Origin: Chitinophagales bacterium
GTDB lineage: Bacteria; Bacteroidota; Bacteroidia; Chitinophagales; Saprospiraceae
Direction: 5' to 3'
DNA: 64,000 nt
NCBI GenBank assembly: GCA_017303875.1
Contig: JAFLBP010000002.1
Location: 62,001-126,000 of the forward strand
Below the pieces are notes generated by a model, which was given only the letters and a program-made list of their open reading frames with translations, was not told the origin of the DNA and did not search any database. A program made the position numbers and the translations under genes. Of the stretch, positions 33,447-44,485 are shown piece after piece (the stretch's first letter is position 1; every line of letters starts with the position of its first letter).

Positions 33447-35027
33447 ATGAAAAAATACATTTTTGGCCTCGCCCTCAGCCTCACGGCGCAATGGGGATTC
33501 GCACAACACGCACACCCAAGCTGCGGAACCAGCGTGGCAGATCAGGCTCAGTTCACCGACCGTCTGCGCGAAAACGTGGCCAACGCCGAAAAACTCACGC
33601 CGGCCGACTTCGCCCTACAGTATGTGCCCCTGCACTTCCACCTCGTCGGCGACCAGTCCGGCAACGGTAAACACCGCGCCTCCCGCGTACTCGACCAACT
33701 CTGCGACCTCAACGCGCAGTATGAAGCCCTTGAAATGCGCTTCTACATCAGCCCCCACCCTACCTTCGGTATTTTCGACTCCACCCTCAATCTCGATAAC
33801 GTATACTCCAGCCAGGCAGGCGCCTTCAGCATGAACAGCAAGCGCCACCCCAACGCCCTGAATATCTATATCGTGGATAAAGCCGACGGCGACGATGGCG
33901 TGCTGGCCTACTACTCGCCCTCGCGCGACTGGGTAGTGGCCGAAAAAGCATACGTAAAAGGTAATGGCGAAGGCAAACAGGTACTGCCCCACGAAGTTGG
34001 ACACTTCTTCAGCCTCGCCCACACCTTCTATGGCTATGAACCCAACCCCTTCGATGGTTATGTAGGATCGGGTTTCCCCAACGACGCCACCTGGCCCACC
34101 GCCCCGACGGTTTCGCCCGGCGGTATCCCCACCGAGCGTGTCAATGGCAGCAACTGCATGACTTCCGGCGATTACATCTGCGATACCCCGCCCGATTACA
34201 ATTTCGGTTTCAGTCCCTACGACGACGGCACTTGCACCTATAAAGGTGGCATCAATGGCGTTTTCCCAAAAGACCCGCAAGGCGCCGTAGTAAATAACCC
34301 CATGGAAAATAACCTGATGGGCTATTTCTTTGGATGCAGCAGCTACGAATTTACCGCTCAACAGCGCACTGCCATTCTGGCCGACCGCAACCAAAGCAGC
34401 CGCAACTACTTAGACAATAACTTCACGCCGATCGCTACGGAAATCATCACGCCAACCGATCTGCTCACCTCACCGGCCAATAACGCTACTACGCAAAACT
34501 ATGATTTTCAGGTATTTGAGTGGCAGGCAGTACCCGGCGCCAAGTGGTATCTGATCGAATTCGATATCTCCTCCTCCTACAATACCGGTTTCTATCAGGG
34601 CTTTATCAGCACCAGTCCGAGTGTAACGGTGAAAACCCTTGCAGCCAACCGCACCTATTTCTGGCGTGTACGCCCCTTCAACGAATACGTTACCTGCGCC
34701 GCTTCGCGCCAGCGTACAGTCAAAACCAACAACGTTTCGGTAACCAATATCCGCGAAGTAGAAGGTCTGAGCAACTGGCAGGTAATGCCCAATCCCGCCG
34801 AGCGCGGCGCGACCATCTTCATGAGCATGGAATTAGAAAATGCAATGGACGCTACCCTGCGCGTATTCGATGTTTATGGCCGTGAAATGTACCGTCAAAA
34901 TAAACAGTCCTTCAATGCGGGCCTGAACACCATGGAGGTGCCCACCGCCCAACTCAGCGCCGGCGTCTACTTCATCAGCCTCGAAAACGGTACCGGCCAG
35001 TCCGTCAAACGCATCGCAATCAACTAA
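33447..35027 (+). CDS. T9SS zinc metalloprotease, M43 (pappalysin/cytophagalysin-like)
   Basis: The 526-residue protein has a signal peptide (KKYIFGLALSLTAQWGFAQ). The metzincin motif HEVGHFFSLAH is at residues 182-192, giving three His ligands and the catalytic Glu183. The Met-turn is in NPMENNLMGYFFGCSSYEF, and CMTSGDYICDTPPDYN with its Cys pattern fits the M43 family. After the protease domain comes a fibronectin III-like module (about 335-440: FEWQAVPGAKWYLIEFDI) and a T9SS sorting domain (VMPNPAERGATIFM ... LSAGVYFISLENG). It is a secreted protease; the substrate is unknown. The stop codon is followed by a family A hairpin. Confidence 0.93.
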   Translation: MKKYIFGLALSLTAQWGFAQHAHPSCGTSVADQAQFTDRLRENVANAEKLTPADFALQYVPLHFHLVGDQSGNGKHRASRVLDQLCDLNAQYEALEMRFYISPHPTFGIFDSTLNLDNVYSSQAGAFSMNSKRHPNALNIYIVDKADGDDGVLAYYSPSRDWVVAEKAYVKGNGEGKQVLPHEVGHFFSLAHTFYGYEPNPFDGYVGSGFPNDATWPTAPTVSPGGIPTERVNGSNCMTSGDYICDTPPDYNFGFSPYDDGTCTYKGGINGVFPKDPQGAVVNNPMENNLMGYFFGCSSYEFTAQQRTAILADRNQSSRNYLDNNFTPIATEIITPTDLLTSPANNATTQNYDFQVFEWQAVPGAKWYLIEFDISSSYNTGFYQGFISTSPSVTVKTLAANRTYFWRVRPFNEYVTCAASRQRTVKTNNVSVTNIREVEGLSNWQVMPNPAERGATIFMSMELENAMDATLRVFDVYGREMYRQNKQSFNAGLNTMEVPTAQLSAGVYFISLENGTGQSVKRIAIN

Positions 35028-35563
<536 letters not shown>

Positions 35564-35680
35564 ATTATTGTTTTCTTATTGACAGCAGGCTTGCAGCCCG
35601 CCTTGTGTTTTGGAAAAATATCCAGGTAAAACCTTTCCTTTTCAAATACCCGCAAATCGGGGCTAAAATTCCAGTATTCC

Positions 35681-38038
35681 ATGCATTCGGCCAAACCCCA
35701 GCAACTTATTTCTGCTTTTTCAAAGCACTTGTTTACCATAATATTACTGATGACGTTATTCGGCGCCTGCGGCACTGCCCCGGAAAGCGGCTACAAGGCC
35801 ATTCCTGCTGATGCCGAAATCGCAGTTTCACTGCCCCTTGATGCCACCCGTGAAAATCAGGCAACAATACTTGCCTTTAAGGGATTGGACTCCCTGCGCC
35901 AATTGTTGCCGCAGGCCGGCAGCCTCAAAAATGGCCGCATGTATGTTGCATTTATTGGCCTTGCGACAAAAAAAAATGCGCCGCTATGGATATTTGAAAA
36001 CCATCAGGAGCGCCTAAAAAAATTTATCCAAAATACGGATAACCAAAAATTCAGAAACACCCCTTTGTACCGAGTCGGGTCCTGGTATTTGGCGGAACAC
36101 CAACAGTTGCTTCTGGCTTCACCTGTACGCGCACACGTGGAAGCAGGCCTGAATGCGCTTGAATATCCGGATGCCGCCAGTACATTTTTTAAAGAAAACA
36201 CACCGGAAAACGGAGCCGCAGGCATGGCGCTAAAAGTTTCGGCACTGAAAAAATTAACGGCGCAAGTGCCGGCCGCCATGATGCCACTACTACAAGAAAA
36301 GCACTTGTATTTTCGGCAAAATAACGCCGGACAATGGGCATTGGAAAATGCCCGCAGCCAGGCAGGCACTTTTGATCCGGCCATCTTAGAGCAAATTCGC
36401 GGAGATTTTGCCTTGCTCTGCCGGAACGAAGCCGGCGCCGCTTCCATCGAAACCCATTTCAGAAAAGACGTGGCAGCCTGGGTAGCCGATTGGTGCTGGG
36501 TGGCTTATCCACAAAAATCCGACCTGACACGTTTAAGCCCTTTGCTCGGACTCGCCATAAAACCCGGACAAGCAAGCGCGCTCCAGGACTTACTCAGAAA
36601 ACTACCGGTTTTACAACAAAAAACAGACATGAGCGGCATTTTCCAGGTAGGAGAGACCAGCTGGTTACCCCCGGCAATGGGACAGGCACTGGGCAACCAC
36701 ACTCCTTTTCTGGTTGTGGAGGAAAATTACGTTTGGGTGGCTGCCACGGCAGCTGAATTAGAGCGCCGGCAGGAAAAGTTGCTGTTCGGAGAACACGCGG
36801 CACAAGGCAGTGCCATAACGGAACTAAAGCAAGCTGTCAATCTTGAAAAAGCGTTGATTTTGCTCGATGTCGACCATCTTCGTCCGATGATACAGGCCGA
36901 GTATGCATCTTTGTTGATGCCTCAATCCGGGATGTATGCGGTGCTTGCAGAGAACGGCTTTGGTAATCTGTCGCGGGCCAATACTTTAGCCTTAAACACC
37001 GGCGCACCGGAATATGGCTGGCGGGCAACCTTAAACTCCCCCATTCGGGCCAGACCGGGCATTGTGCATCTGGAACATTTTTCAAGTGATGCGCCCGATT
37101 TGATTTTAGTGCAGGAGCGCGATAATTTTCTGAACGCGTTCAGCCGAACGGGGCAGCTGCTTTGGCGGCGGCAAATTGGCGCGCCGATCTGCTCGCACCT
37201 GTATGCCGTTGAGGGCGTACAAGCCGGTGAGGGTGCGATATTGTTTAATACTGCTGATAAAATCTGGAAAATTAACGGACAGGGCCGCGACCTTGATAAG
37301 TTCCCGATTCAGCTTGGATTAAAAAGTAAGCAGGGCATGCAATTGGCTGATTTTGAACACAAAGGGAAACCTGTATTTTTTCTGAATACCGACAACGGCA
37401 ATATTTATGGCTTTGATTACAAAGGACTGCCGAAGTATGGCTGGTCGCCCCTGGCGGGCGACAGGCGCTACATCCGCCCGCCCTTCCATGTGCAGGATAA
37501 AGAAAATGATCTTTTGGTGGTGCCCGACGATCAGGGGCAGGTGTTTGCTTTTGGCAGAAGCGGCAACCCCAAGGGCAAAATTGCCAATGTCGGGCCGGTA
37601 TCGCCCGATATTTATATCGACAGCCTGAGCGCTTCCTCCGTATTATTTTTAAAACCCGAAGGCAAGCCGATGTTGTTGCTGGACGCTGCGGGTCGGAAAA
37701 CATCGCTTAAGTGTGCTCCCGCAGCCGCCGTCGGTGCGGTGTTATGCGTACGGGAAAACGGGCTTGTGTACTACGGAATACAGGAGGGCAGGCAATTGCA
37801 TGTAATGCCTGCCAGGGAGGAAAGCGCTTGTTATAACATTAGTTTTTCAAGCAAACCGGATTGGGTTTTCAGTCCGGACGGACAGCATTTTGCGTGTATA
37901 ATTAACAGAAAATTAGTCCTTTACAACGCAGCATCCGGGGCAATGGTGGCGGGTTTCCCATTGAGCGGCAATGTCCCATTTTACAGTAAAAGTCTTGTTT
38001 TGGGTGGAATTGACCAATATTTAATAGTCTATCAATAA
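35681..38038 (+). CDS. Large lipoprotein, DUF3352-like with C-terminal beta-propeller
   Basis: The 785-residue protein starts with a lipoprotein-like signal (LFTIILLMTLFGACGTAPES, Cys about 30). Residues 40-450 form an alpha/beta region (AVSLPLDATRENQATILAFKGL, APLWIFENHQERLKKFIQNT, LVVEENYVWVAATAAELERR) resembling DUF3352. From about 460 on there are beta-propeller blades of the PQQ/WD type (ILVQERDNFLNAFSRTGQLLWRRQIG; VFFLNTDNGNIYGFDYKGLP). It is probably outer-membrane-anchored and binding something; I cannot name the role. It reads alone, with a -7 box and the SprB gene beyond it. Confidence 0.72.
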   Translation: MHSAKPQQLISAFSKHLFTIILLMTLFGACGTAPESGYKAIPADAEIAVSLPLDATRENQATILAFKGLDSLRQLLPQAGSLKNGRMYVAFIGLATKKNAPLWIFENHQERLKKFIQNTDNQKFRNTPLYRVGSWYLAEHQQLLLASPVRAHVEAGLNALEYPDAASTFFKENTPENGAAGMALKVSALKKLTAQVPAAMMPLLQEKHLYFRQNNAGQWALENARSQAGTFDPAILEQIRGDFALLCRNEAGAASIETHFRKDVAAWVADWCWVAYPQKSDLTRLSPLLGLAIKPGQASALQDLLRKLPVLQQKTDMSGIFQVGETSWLPPAMGQALGNHTPFLVVEENYVWVAATAAELERRQEKLLFGEHAAQGSAITELKQAVNLEKALILLDVDHLRPMIQAEYASLLMPQSGMYAVLAENGFGNLSRANTLALNTGAPEYGWRATLNSPIRARPGIVHLEHFSSDAPDLILVQERDNFLNAFSRTGQLLWRRQIGAPICSHLYAVEGVQAGEGAILFNTADKIWKINGQGRDLDKFPIQLGLKSKQGMQLADFEHKGKPVFFLNTDNGNIYGFDYKGLPKYGWSPLAGDRRYIRPPFHVQDKENDLLVVPDDQGQVFAFGRSGNPKGKIANVGPVSPDIYIDSLSASSVLFLKPEGKPMLLLDAAGRKTSLKCAPAAAVGAVLCVRENGLVYYGIQEGRQLHVMPAREESACYNISFSSKPDWVFSPDGQHFACIINRKLVLYNAASGAMVAGFPLSGNVPFYSKSLVLGGIDQYLIVYQ

Positions 38039-38157
38039 TATATAGTAACTCAAATTATATTTCTCGTGAAATAAGTGTTTCAACACGCTTTATGTGAACA
38101 ATGCGACATTTTATAAAATATAATTAGCTGTTCTTAAGGTATCTCCAAACGGCGCAT

Positions 38158-38165
38158 TACATTTG
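38158..38165 (+). promoter_or_regulatory. Putative -7 box of the SprB-repeat gene
   Basis: TACATTTG matches TAnnTTTG, 44 nt before the ATG at 38210, giving a leader of roughly 38 nt. No clear -33 TTTG is present at 19-21 nt upstream. Confidence 0.45.
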
Positions 38166-38209
38166 CTACTACTTTCAAATCTTTCACCTAACTTCTTTGC
38201 TAACAGCAC

Positions 38210-41200
38210 ATGAAAAGACTACTACTGCTCTTCAGTCTCGTCATCGTCTGTACCGGCGTCGCGCGTGCACAATTGCCCAACGGCAGCATTGCACCTGATT
38301 TTACGGTAACCGACCTCGATGGCAACTCTTGGAACCTCTACACCCTGCTCAATGAGGGCAAAACCGTTTACCTCGACTTTTCCGCCACCTGGTGCGGCCC
38401 CTGTTGGAGCTATCACAACAGTGGCGCGCTGGAAGGCATATGGGATCAATATGGCCCTCCCGGAACCAATGAGGCTTTTGTAATCTTTATTGAGAGCGAT
38501 GCCAGCACCAATACAGCCTGCCTTTACGGCCCTTCGGGTTGTGTCGGCGGCACACAGGGCGACTGGGTTACCGGAACGCCTTATCCGATTGCGGATGACG
38601 CCAGTGTTGCCGGCTCCTATGCGATCTCTTATTACCCGACGATTTACATGGTTTGTCCGGCCGACAAAAAAATATACGAGACCGGGCAGCTCAGTACCTC
38701 GGGGCAATGGGCGCAAAGGGCTGCAAAATGTGCGCCACCGCCACTTCAGGTATTGCCCTCAACGGTACAAAATGTAAAATGTAAAGGCAGTAGTACCGGA
38801 AAAATCAACATCACTGTTTCTGGCGCAAGTGGCCCATACACTTATTTATGGTCTAATGGCGCCACAACACAAAACCTGAACAATATACCAGCGGGCACCT
38901 ACACGGTAACCGTCTCAAATCCAATCGGTTCTCAAGGCATTTCCGATCCGATTGAAGTGCTGGAACCCGCTACTGACCTGACGATGGAGGTGGTAAGTAT
39001 AACTGATGCCGGCTGTAACGGTGTTAAAGGAAACATTACCATGGAAGCCTCCGGAGGCTGGGAAAATTTCTCCTACGCCTGGAACAACGGACAAAACACT
39101 GAAACAGCTTTCAACCTGAACCCGGGCACCTACACCTGTACCGTTACCGATGACCTCGGATGCACCAAGACCAGCTCGGCAACTGTAGCGCCTCCGGTAC
39201 TTCCGGTGTCGGTCATTGCACCGCCCCCTTCAATTACCTGCGCAGCGCCGGTAATTCAGATCGACGGCACACAATCGTCCAGCGGCCCGGAGTATTCCTA
39301 TCAATGGTATGCCGGACAAGGTGGCAATATCGTTTCCGGCTCTACCACCGAGACCCCTTCTGTTAATGCAGCAGGAGTTTACACACTACAGGTAGTTAAT
39401 ATCAACAATACCTGCTCGGCCACCAGCAATACAACCGTAAGCGCTAACACAACACCACCCGCCGCAGATGCCGGCCCGGCACAAACAGTCAGTTGTACCC
39501 AACCAACCGCCACCCTGCAAGGCAGCGGTTCCTCCGGTACAAACTTCAGCTATTTGTGGACTGCCAGCAATGGCGGCAATATCACCGCCGGCGCCAATAC
39601 CCTCAGCCCGACAGTTAATGCGGCCGGTACTTACACCTTAAAAGTAACCAACGCTACCAACGGCTGCTCTACCACCGCTGCAACAAGTGTCAGCGGTAAC
39701 AATACAGCACCGTCTGTAAGCACCAGCAACGGAACGCTTACCTGTATCAGCACCAGCGTTGTACTTACCACCAATACCGATGCCAGCGCGCCTACCTTCG
39801 CCTGGACCGGCCCCAACGGCTTTACATCCAGCGAGCAAAGCCCGACCGTCAGCGCTGCCGGCCCCTATGCATTGATTGTTACCAATACCACTACGGGCTG
39901 TACCAACACGGCTCAGGCAACGGTAAGCAGCAATACCAACGCACCCGGCGCCAGCGCCAGTGGTGCAAGCCTTACCTGTATCAGCAACAGTGTGACCATT
40001 ACCGCTTCCACCAGCAGCAGCAACACTGTCGGTTTTGCATGGACTGGCCCGAACGGGTTTAGCGCTTCGCTCCAAAACCCAAGTGTATCTGTAGCAGGCG
40101 CTTACACTGTTGTGGTGACCGACTCTACCAACTTCTGTACTTCTACAGCCGTTGCAACTGTTGGCTCCAATACTACAGCGCCCAATGCCGCAGCGGCAAC
40201 GCCCGGCAACCTGAACTGTAACACCACTCAGGTACAACTCGATGGCGTCGGTTCTTCTGTTGGCGCAAACTTCAGCTACACCTGGAGCACTACCAACGGC
40301 AACATTGTTTCCGGTGGCAACACCCTTGCACCTACGGTTGACGCGGTGGGCCAGTATACCCTGCTCGTAAGCAACAGCGACAATGGCTGTACCGCTACCG
40401 CTAACGCCACCGTTGCGCAAAGTCCCGCAGTAAATACCAGCGCCAGCAGTGCCGATGTGAGCTGCTTCGGCGGTGCAAATGGCAGCGCAAATGCCACCGC
40501 CACTGGCGGAAATGGCAGCTTTAGCTACCTGTGGAGCAATGGCGCGACCACAAGCGCCGTGAGCAACCTGAGCATCGGTACGTACAACTATACCGTTACC
40601 GACGCGGAAGGCTGCACCGCTACCGGCAGTGCAACCGTCAACCAACCTGCCGACCTGCTGGCTAATGCCGGCGCGACAGCACAAACCAGTAACGGCGTCA
40701 ATGATGGTACAGCCAGCGCAGCACCGAGCGGTGGTGTTGCTCCTTATACCTACGTTTGGAGCAATGGCGCAACAAGCGCTACCATTACCGGTCTCGCACC
40801 AGGCTCCTACACAGTCAGTGTAAGCGACGCGAACAACTGCACGGATGTGCAGACCGTAACCGTCAATTCCTTCAACTGTGCTCTGTCGGCCAATATCAGC
40901 AGTGCTAATATCAGCTGCTTTGGGGCCAATAATGGCAGCGCAGCCGTCAGCCTCGTCGGCGCTTCCGAGCCGATCACCTACCTGTGGAGCAACGGCGCTA
41001 CCAGTGCAAGCGTTTCCAACCTCAGCGCGGGTCAGTACACCGTTAGTGTAAATGACGGCAACAACTGCCCGGCAATCCTGAACGTCAGTATCAGCGAACC
41101 AACTGCCGTAGCACCAAACGCAGTAGCCACTTCCGAAACTGCTGCCGGCGCCAATGACGGCAGCGCAGCAGCAACACCAACCGGCGGCAGCGCCCCCTAC

Positions 41201-42775
41201 AGCTATGCATGGAGCAATGGCGCTACCAGCGCAAGCATTACCGGTCTGGCGCCAGGGGTGTACACCGTTATCGTTACGGATGCAGCAAATTGCAGCAGCA
41301 CCCAAAGCGTTACCGTTGCAGCCTTCAATTGCGTGTTGGGCTACCAGAGCATTGTCAGCAATATCTCCTGCTTCGGCGCCAACAATGGCGTAATCACCCT
41401 GAGCATTAATGGCGGCACTGCACCTTACACCTATGCCTGGAGCAATGGCGGCACCACCGCCACCATCACCTCGCTTGCCGCAGGCACCTACACCGCCAGC
41501 GTCACCGACGTTAATGGTTGTATCCTGGTCAGCAGCAGCAGCGTGAGTGAGCCGAGTGCCTTCAGCGCCTTCAGCATCCAAAGCACACAACCGGAGTGCG
41601 CCAATCAGGCAAGCGGCAGCATTACTGCCGAAATCAGCGGCGCTACACCTCCTTACACCTACCTGTGGAGCAATGGTGCAACAACTAACAGCATCAGCAA
41701 CCTGAATGCAGGTACTTATTCTGTTGTGGTTACCGACAGCAATGGCTGCCAGTCTTCCACTTCCGTTGCATTGAATACTTCCGACAACGTTCCGCCGACC
41801 ATCAGCGTTCAAAATGCTACGCTGGCACTGGGAAGCGCTGGCAGCGTGGAAGTTTCTGCCGCAGCCCTGTCAGCACAGGCAGCCGATAACTGCACTGTAG
41901 CTTCTATCAGCTTCAGCCCGGCAAGCTTCGATTGCGCACAACTGGGCGAGCACGTAGTAACGGCAACCGTAACCGATGCCGCCGGCCTCAACGCTACCGC
42001 TACCGCTACCGTAACTGTAGTAGACAACACAGCCCCCGTACTGACCTGCCCGGCCAATAAAGTGGTTTGTGCCTACGACAACAAAGTGGAATACGCTATG
42101 CCGACCATCGCCGACAACTGTACGGCAAGCGCACCGGCTACGCTGCTTTCCGGTATCGCCTCCGGATCTGAATTCCCGGTAGGCGCCACCACCACACAGG
42201 TATTCAGCTTTACTGATGCCGGTGGCAACAGCGGCACCTGCTCCTTCGATATTACGGTTGGCGCGGTCGTCACGATCAGCAATATCGCTGTTACAGACGA
42301 CAACAACAACCAGGGTGTCGGCGCAATTGACATCACCATCGCGGGTGCTCCCGCCGGTCTGACCTTTGTATGGGAAGCCAACGATGGCATCGTTGTTGGT
42401 ACAACGGAGGATATTCAAAACCTGAAAGCAGGCTTCTACACGGTCAAGATCTACGACGCCAATGGCTGTCTGTTTACAACTGATGCGATTGAAGTTCGTT
42501 CCATTGTTGCCAGCCATGAGCCGGTTTGGATGAATGCTGTACGGATTCAGCCCAATCCGACAGAAGGTCCTGTCAAAATTGCGCTGGGAAGTATGATCAG
42601 TGGCGAAGTTGAAATTGCAGTAGTAAATACTACCGGCCAAATGGTTCGCCAGATTTTTGTGAGCAATCCGACCGTTGTGGAATTAGATTGCAGCGAATTA
42701 CCGACCGGCGTATACGCGCTGCGCATTCGTTCCGGCAATGAAACCGGCGCACGCCTGCTGATGATTGCCCGCTAA
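38210..42775 (+). CDS. Giant secreted protein: thioredoxin-like domain fused to SprB repeats, T9SS
   Basis: The 1,521-residue protein has a signal peptide (KRLLLLFSLVIVCTGVARA). A TlpA/AhpC-like thioredoxin fold follows (about 25-170) with the intact redox motif WCGPC (Trp61-Cys65) in LDFSATWCGPCWSYHNSG. Then come two SprB-type repeats, an Ig-like series (TCISNSVTITASTSSSNTVG) and at least five further SprB repeats of the form SCFGANNGSAAVSL...YLWSNGATSASVSNLSAGQYTV. A HYR-like domain (TDAAGLNATATATVTVVDNT) and a T9SS domain (IQPNPTEGPVKIAL ... LPTGVYALRIRSG) finish it. SprB repeats are found in gliding-motility adhesins. The redox domain at the N-terminus is unusual. Confidence 0.88.
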   Translation: MKRLLLLFSLVIVCTGVARAQLPNGSIAPDFTVTDLDGNSWNLYTLLNEGKTVYLDFSATWCGPCWSYHNSGALEGIWDQYGPPGTNEAFVIFIESDASTNTACLYGPSGCVGGTQGDWVTGTPYPIADDASVAGSYAISYYPTIYMVCPADKKIYETGQLSTSGQWAQRAAKCAPPPLQVLPSTVQNVKCKGSSTGKINITVSGASGPYTYLWSNGATTQNLNNIPAGTYTVTVSNPIGSQGISDPIEVLEPATDLTMEVVSITDAGCNGVKGNITMEASGGWENFSYAWNNGQNTETAFNLNPGTYTCTVTDDLGCTKTSSATVAPPVLPVSVIAPPPSITCAAPVIQIDGTQSSSGPEYSYQWYAGQGGNIVSGSTTETPSVNAAGVYTLQVVNINNTCSATSNTTVSANTTPPAADAGPAQTVSCTQPTATLQGSGSSGTNFSYLWTASNGGNITAGANTLSPTVNAAGTYTLKVTNATNGCSTTAATSVSGNNTAPSVSTSNGTLTCISTSVVLTTNTDASAPTFAWTGPNGFTSSEQSPTVSAAGPYALIVTNTTTGCTNTAQATVSSNTNAPGASASGASLTCISNSVTITASTSSSNTVGFAWTGPNGFSASLQNPSVSVAGAYTVVVTDSTNFCTSTAVATVGSNTTAPNAAAATPGNLNCNTTQVQLDGVGSSVGANFSYTWSTTNGNIVSGGNTLAPTVDAVGQYTLLVSNSDNGCTATANATVAQSPAVNTSASSADVSCFGGANGSANATATGGNGSFSYLWSNGATTSAVSNLSIGTYNYTVTDAEGCTATGSATVNQPADLLANAGATAQTSNGVNDGTASAAPSGGVAPYTYVWSNGATSATITGLAPGSYTVSVSDANNCTDVQTVTVNSFNCALSANISSANISCFGANNGSAAVSLVGASEPITYLWSNGATSASVSNLSAGQYTVSVNDGNNCPAILNVSISEPTAVAPNAVATSETAAGANDGSAAATPTGGSAPYSYAWSNGATSASITGLAPGVYTVIVTDAANCSSTQSVTVAAFNCVLGYQSIVSNISCFGANNGVITLSINGGTAPYTYAWSNGGTTATITSLAAGTYTASVTDVNGCILVSSSSVSEPSAFSAFSIQSTQPECANQASGSITAEISGATPPYTYLWSNGATTNSISNLNAGTYSVVVTDSNGCQSSTSVALNTSDNVPPTISVQNATLALGSAGSVEVSAAALSAQAADNCTVASISFSPASFDCAQLGEHVVTATVTDAAGLNATATATVTVVDNTAPVLTCPANKVVCAYDNKVEYAMPTIADNCTASAPATLLSGIASGSEFPVGATTTQVFSFTDAGGNSGTCSFDITVGAVVTISNIAVTDDNNNQGVGAIDITIAGAPAGLTFVWEANDGIVVGTTEDIQNLKAGFYTVKIYDANGCLFTTDAIEVRSIVASHEPVWMNAVRIQPNPTEGPVKIALGSMISGEVEIAVVNTTGQMVRQIFVSNPTVVELDCSELPTGVYALRIRSGNETGARLLMIAR

Positions 42776-42826
42776 TTTCGATTAATATTCCTTCGTTGAA
42801 TTTTTTCAATAAAAGGAATTGATTTT

Positions 42827-42897
42827 AAATCTCTGTGTCGCTTTGTTTGGATCCCAATACCGGGTACAGACAAAGCAGACACAGAGATTTTTTTTGT
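42827..42897 (+). terminator. Intrinsic terminator after the SprB-repeat gene
   Basis: The left arm 42827-42846 (AAATCTCTGTGTC-G-CTTTGT) pairs with 42870-42890 (ACAAAG-CA-GACACAGAGATTT), leaving a small internal bulge and a 23-nt loop. The stem is followed by TTTTTTT. It lies about 50 nt after the stop codon and before xylB. Confidence 0.85.
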
Positions 42898-42981
42898 AGA
42901 TTTGAAAATATAAACCCTTTTTCAAACCCCTTTATGCTTTTTGTAAACTTTAATCTACTTTAGCCCGACAATACGAAAAAC

Positions 42982-44457
42982 ATGTACCTCATTGGTTTTG
43001 ACATTGGTTCTTCATCTGTAAAAGCGGCTATTGTAGACGCCGAAAGCCGACAGACAATCGCCACGGTGCGCTACCCGGAATCGGAAATGCGCATAGCAGC
43101 GCCGCATCCCGGCTGGGCGGAACAAGACCCCGATTTCTGGTGGGAGGCCGTTTGCCAGGCCTCGCGCATGGCACTGCAAAAAAGTGGTGTTGATGCGGCC
43201 GACATCGGCGCCATCGGCATCGCCTATCAGATGCACGGATTAGTTTTGTGCAACCGGCAAGGACAAGCCCTGCGCCCTTCCATTATCTGGTGCGACAACA
43301 GGGCCATCCAACCCGGGCACGCGCTGGAACAACACTTGGGCACTAACTTTTGCCTTGAACACTACCTCAACACTCCCGGAAATTTCACCGCCGCCAAGCT
43401 CAAATGGGTGCTGGATCAGGAGCCAGCAATCGCTGCTCAAATTTATAAAATCATGCTGCCGGGCGATTATATCGCCCTGAAAATGACCGGCACATTTACC
43501 AGTACCGTCAGCGGGCTGTCAGAAGGCATTTTATGGGATTTTAAACAAAAACAGCCGGCGCTGGAATTGCTGGAGGCCATGGGACTGGACAATTCCATCC
43601 TGCCTGAAATTCATGATTCCTGCGGACATCACGGGCAACTGAATGCCGATGCCGCACGAATGCTCGGCCTGCGTCCCGGCACTCCTCTTACCTATCGCGC
43701 CGGGGATCAGCCCAACAATGCCCTTGCCCTGAATGTATTGCAACCGGGTGAAATAGCCGCTTCCGGCGGCACATCCGGCGTGGTATACGCTGTTTCAGAC
43801 GGCGTACGCTTTGATCCGGCACAGCGTGTCAACACCTTTGCACATGTCAATTACAGTGCTGAAAACACCAGAACCGGTGTGCTGCTCTGCATTAATGGCA
43901 CGGGCAGTTTATACCAATGGCTGCGCCGCAATATTGCAGTAAATGGCATGACCTACAATCAAATGGAACAGCAGGCAGCGGCTGCCAGCCCGGGCGCCGA
44001 CGGACTCCTGATGCTGCCCTTTGGCAATGGCGCCGAGCGGATGCTGGGCAACCGCGACCTGGGTGCGCAAGTACATGGTTTGCAATTCAACCGCCATACA
44101 CAAGGGCATTTATACCGTGCTGCCCTGGAGGGTATTGTCTTTGCTTTCGCATACGGCATACACGCAATGCGCGAGATGGGCATTCCGGTAAAAGTGATGC
44201 GCGCGGGCAACGACGGCTTGTTTCAATCGGAAATATTTGCCCAAAGCCTGGCCGATTTAGTAGGAACTGAAATACAGCTATTAGAAACCAACGGCGCTGC
44301 CGGCGCTGCCAAAGCCGCCGGATTAATTGTCGGTGCATACCCCTCATTGGAAGCCGCAACGGCACAAACCCATCTTCAAAACACTTTCCAGCCTGCCCCA
44401 CCCCATCCGGCTTTGCTGGCGTCTTTTGAGCAATGGCAACAACTTTTACAAGGTTAA
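42982..44457 (+). CDS. xylB: Xylulokinase
   Basis: XylB phosphorylates D-xylulose to xylulose 5-phosphate with ATP. The 491-residue protein is a FGGY-family kinase: [20 protein letters not shown] is the N-terminal phosphate loop, [19 protein letters not shown] and SIIWCDNRA are the substrate-side motifs, and [13 protein letters not shown], then [12 protein letters not shown] and [21 protein letters not shown] form the second ATPase half. It is followed 28 nt later by xylA, so the two form a xylose operon. Sugar uptake genes are not adjacent. Upstream, TTTG (42930-42933) and TACTTTAG (42956-42963) resemble a promoter with one mismatch. Confidence 0.96.
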   Translation: MYLIGFDIGSSSVKAAIVDAESRQTIATVRYPESEMRIAAPHPGWAEQDPDFWWEAVCQASRMALQKSGVDAADIGAIGIAYQMHGLVLCNRQGQALRPSIIWCDNRAIQPGHALEQHLGTNFCLEHYLNTPGNFTAAKLKWVLDQEPAIAAQIYKIMLPGDYIALKMTGTFTSTVSGLSEGILWDFKQKQPALELLEAMGLDNSILPEIHDSCGHHGQLNADAARMLGLRPGTPLTYRAGDQPNNALALNVLQPGEIAASGGTSGVVYAVSDGVRFDPAQRVNTFAHVNYSAENTRTGVLLCINGTGSLYQWLRRNIAVNGMTYNQMEQQAAAASPGADGLLMLPFGNGAERMLGNRDLGAQVHGLQFNRHTQGHLYRAALEGIVFAFAYGIHAMREMGIPVKVMRAGNDGLFQSEIFAQSLADLVGTEIQLLETNGAAGAAKAAGLIVGAYPSLEAATAQTHLQNTFQPAPPHPALLASFEQWQQLLQG

Positions 44458-44485
44458 TTCGATTCAAAAACACATACTTCCATCC

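Noticed and set aside
39638..41812. 724-residue open frame on the minus strand inside the SprB-repeat gene
   Set aside because: It is the shadow of a repeat-rich, GC-rich coding strand: low-complexity Ala/Gly/Cys composition, no domain, no start signals. The plus strand frame has signal peptide, domains and a sorting signal.
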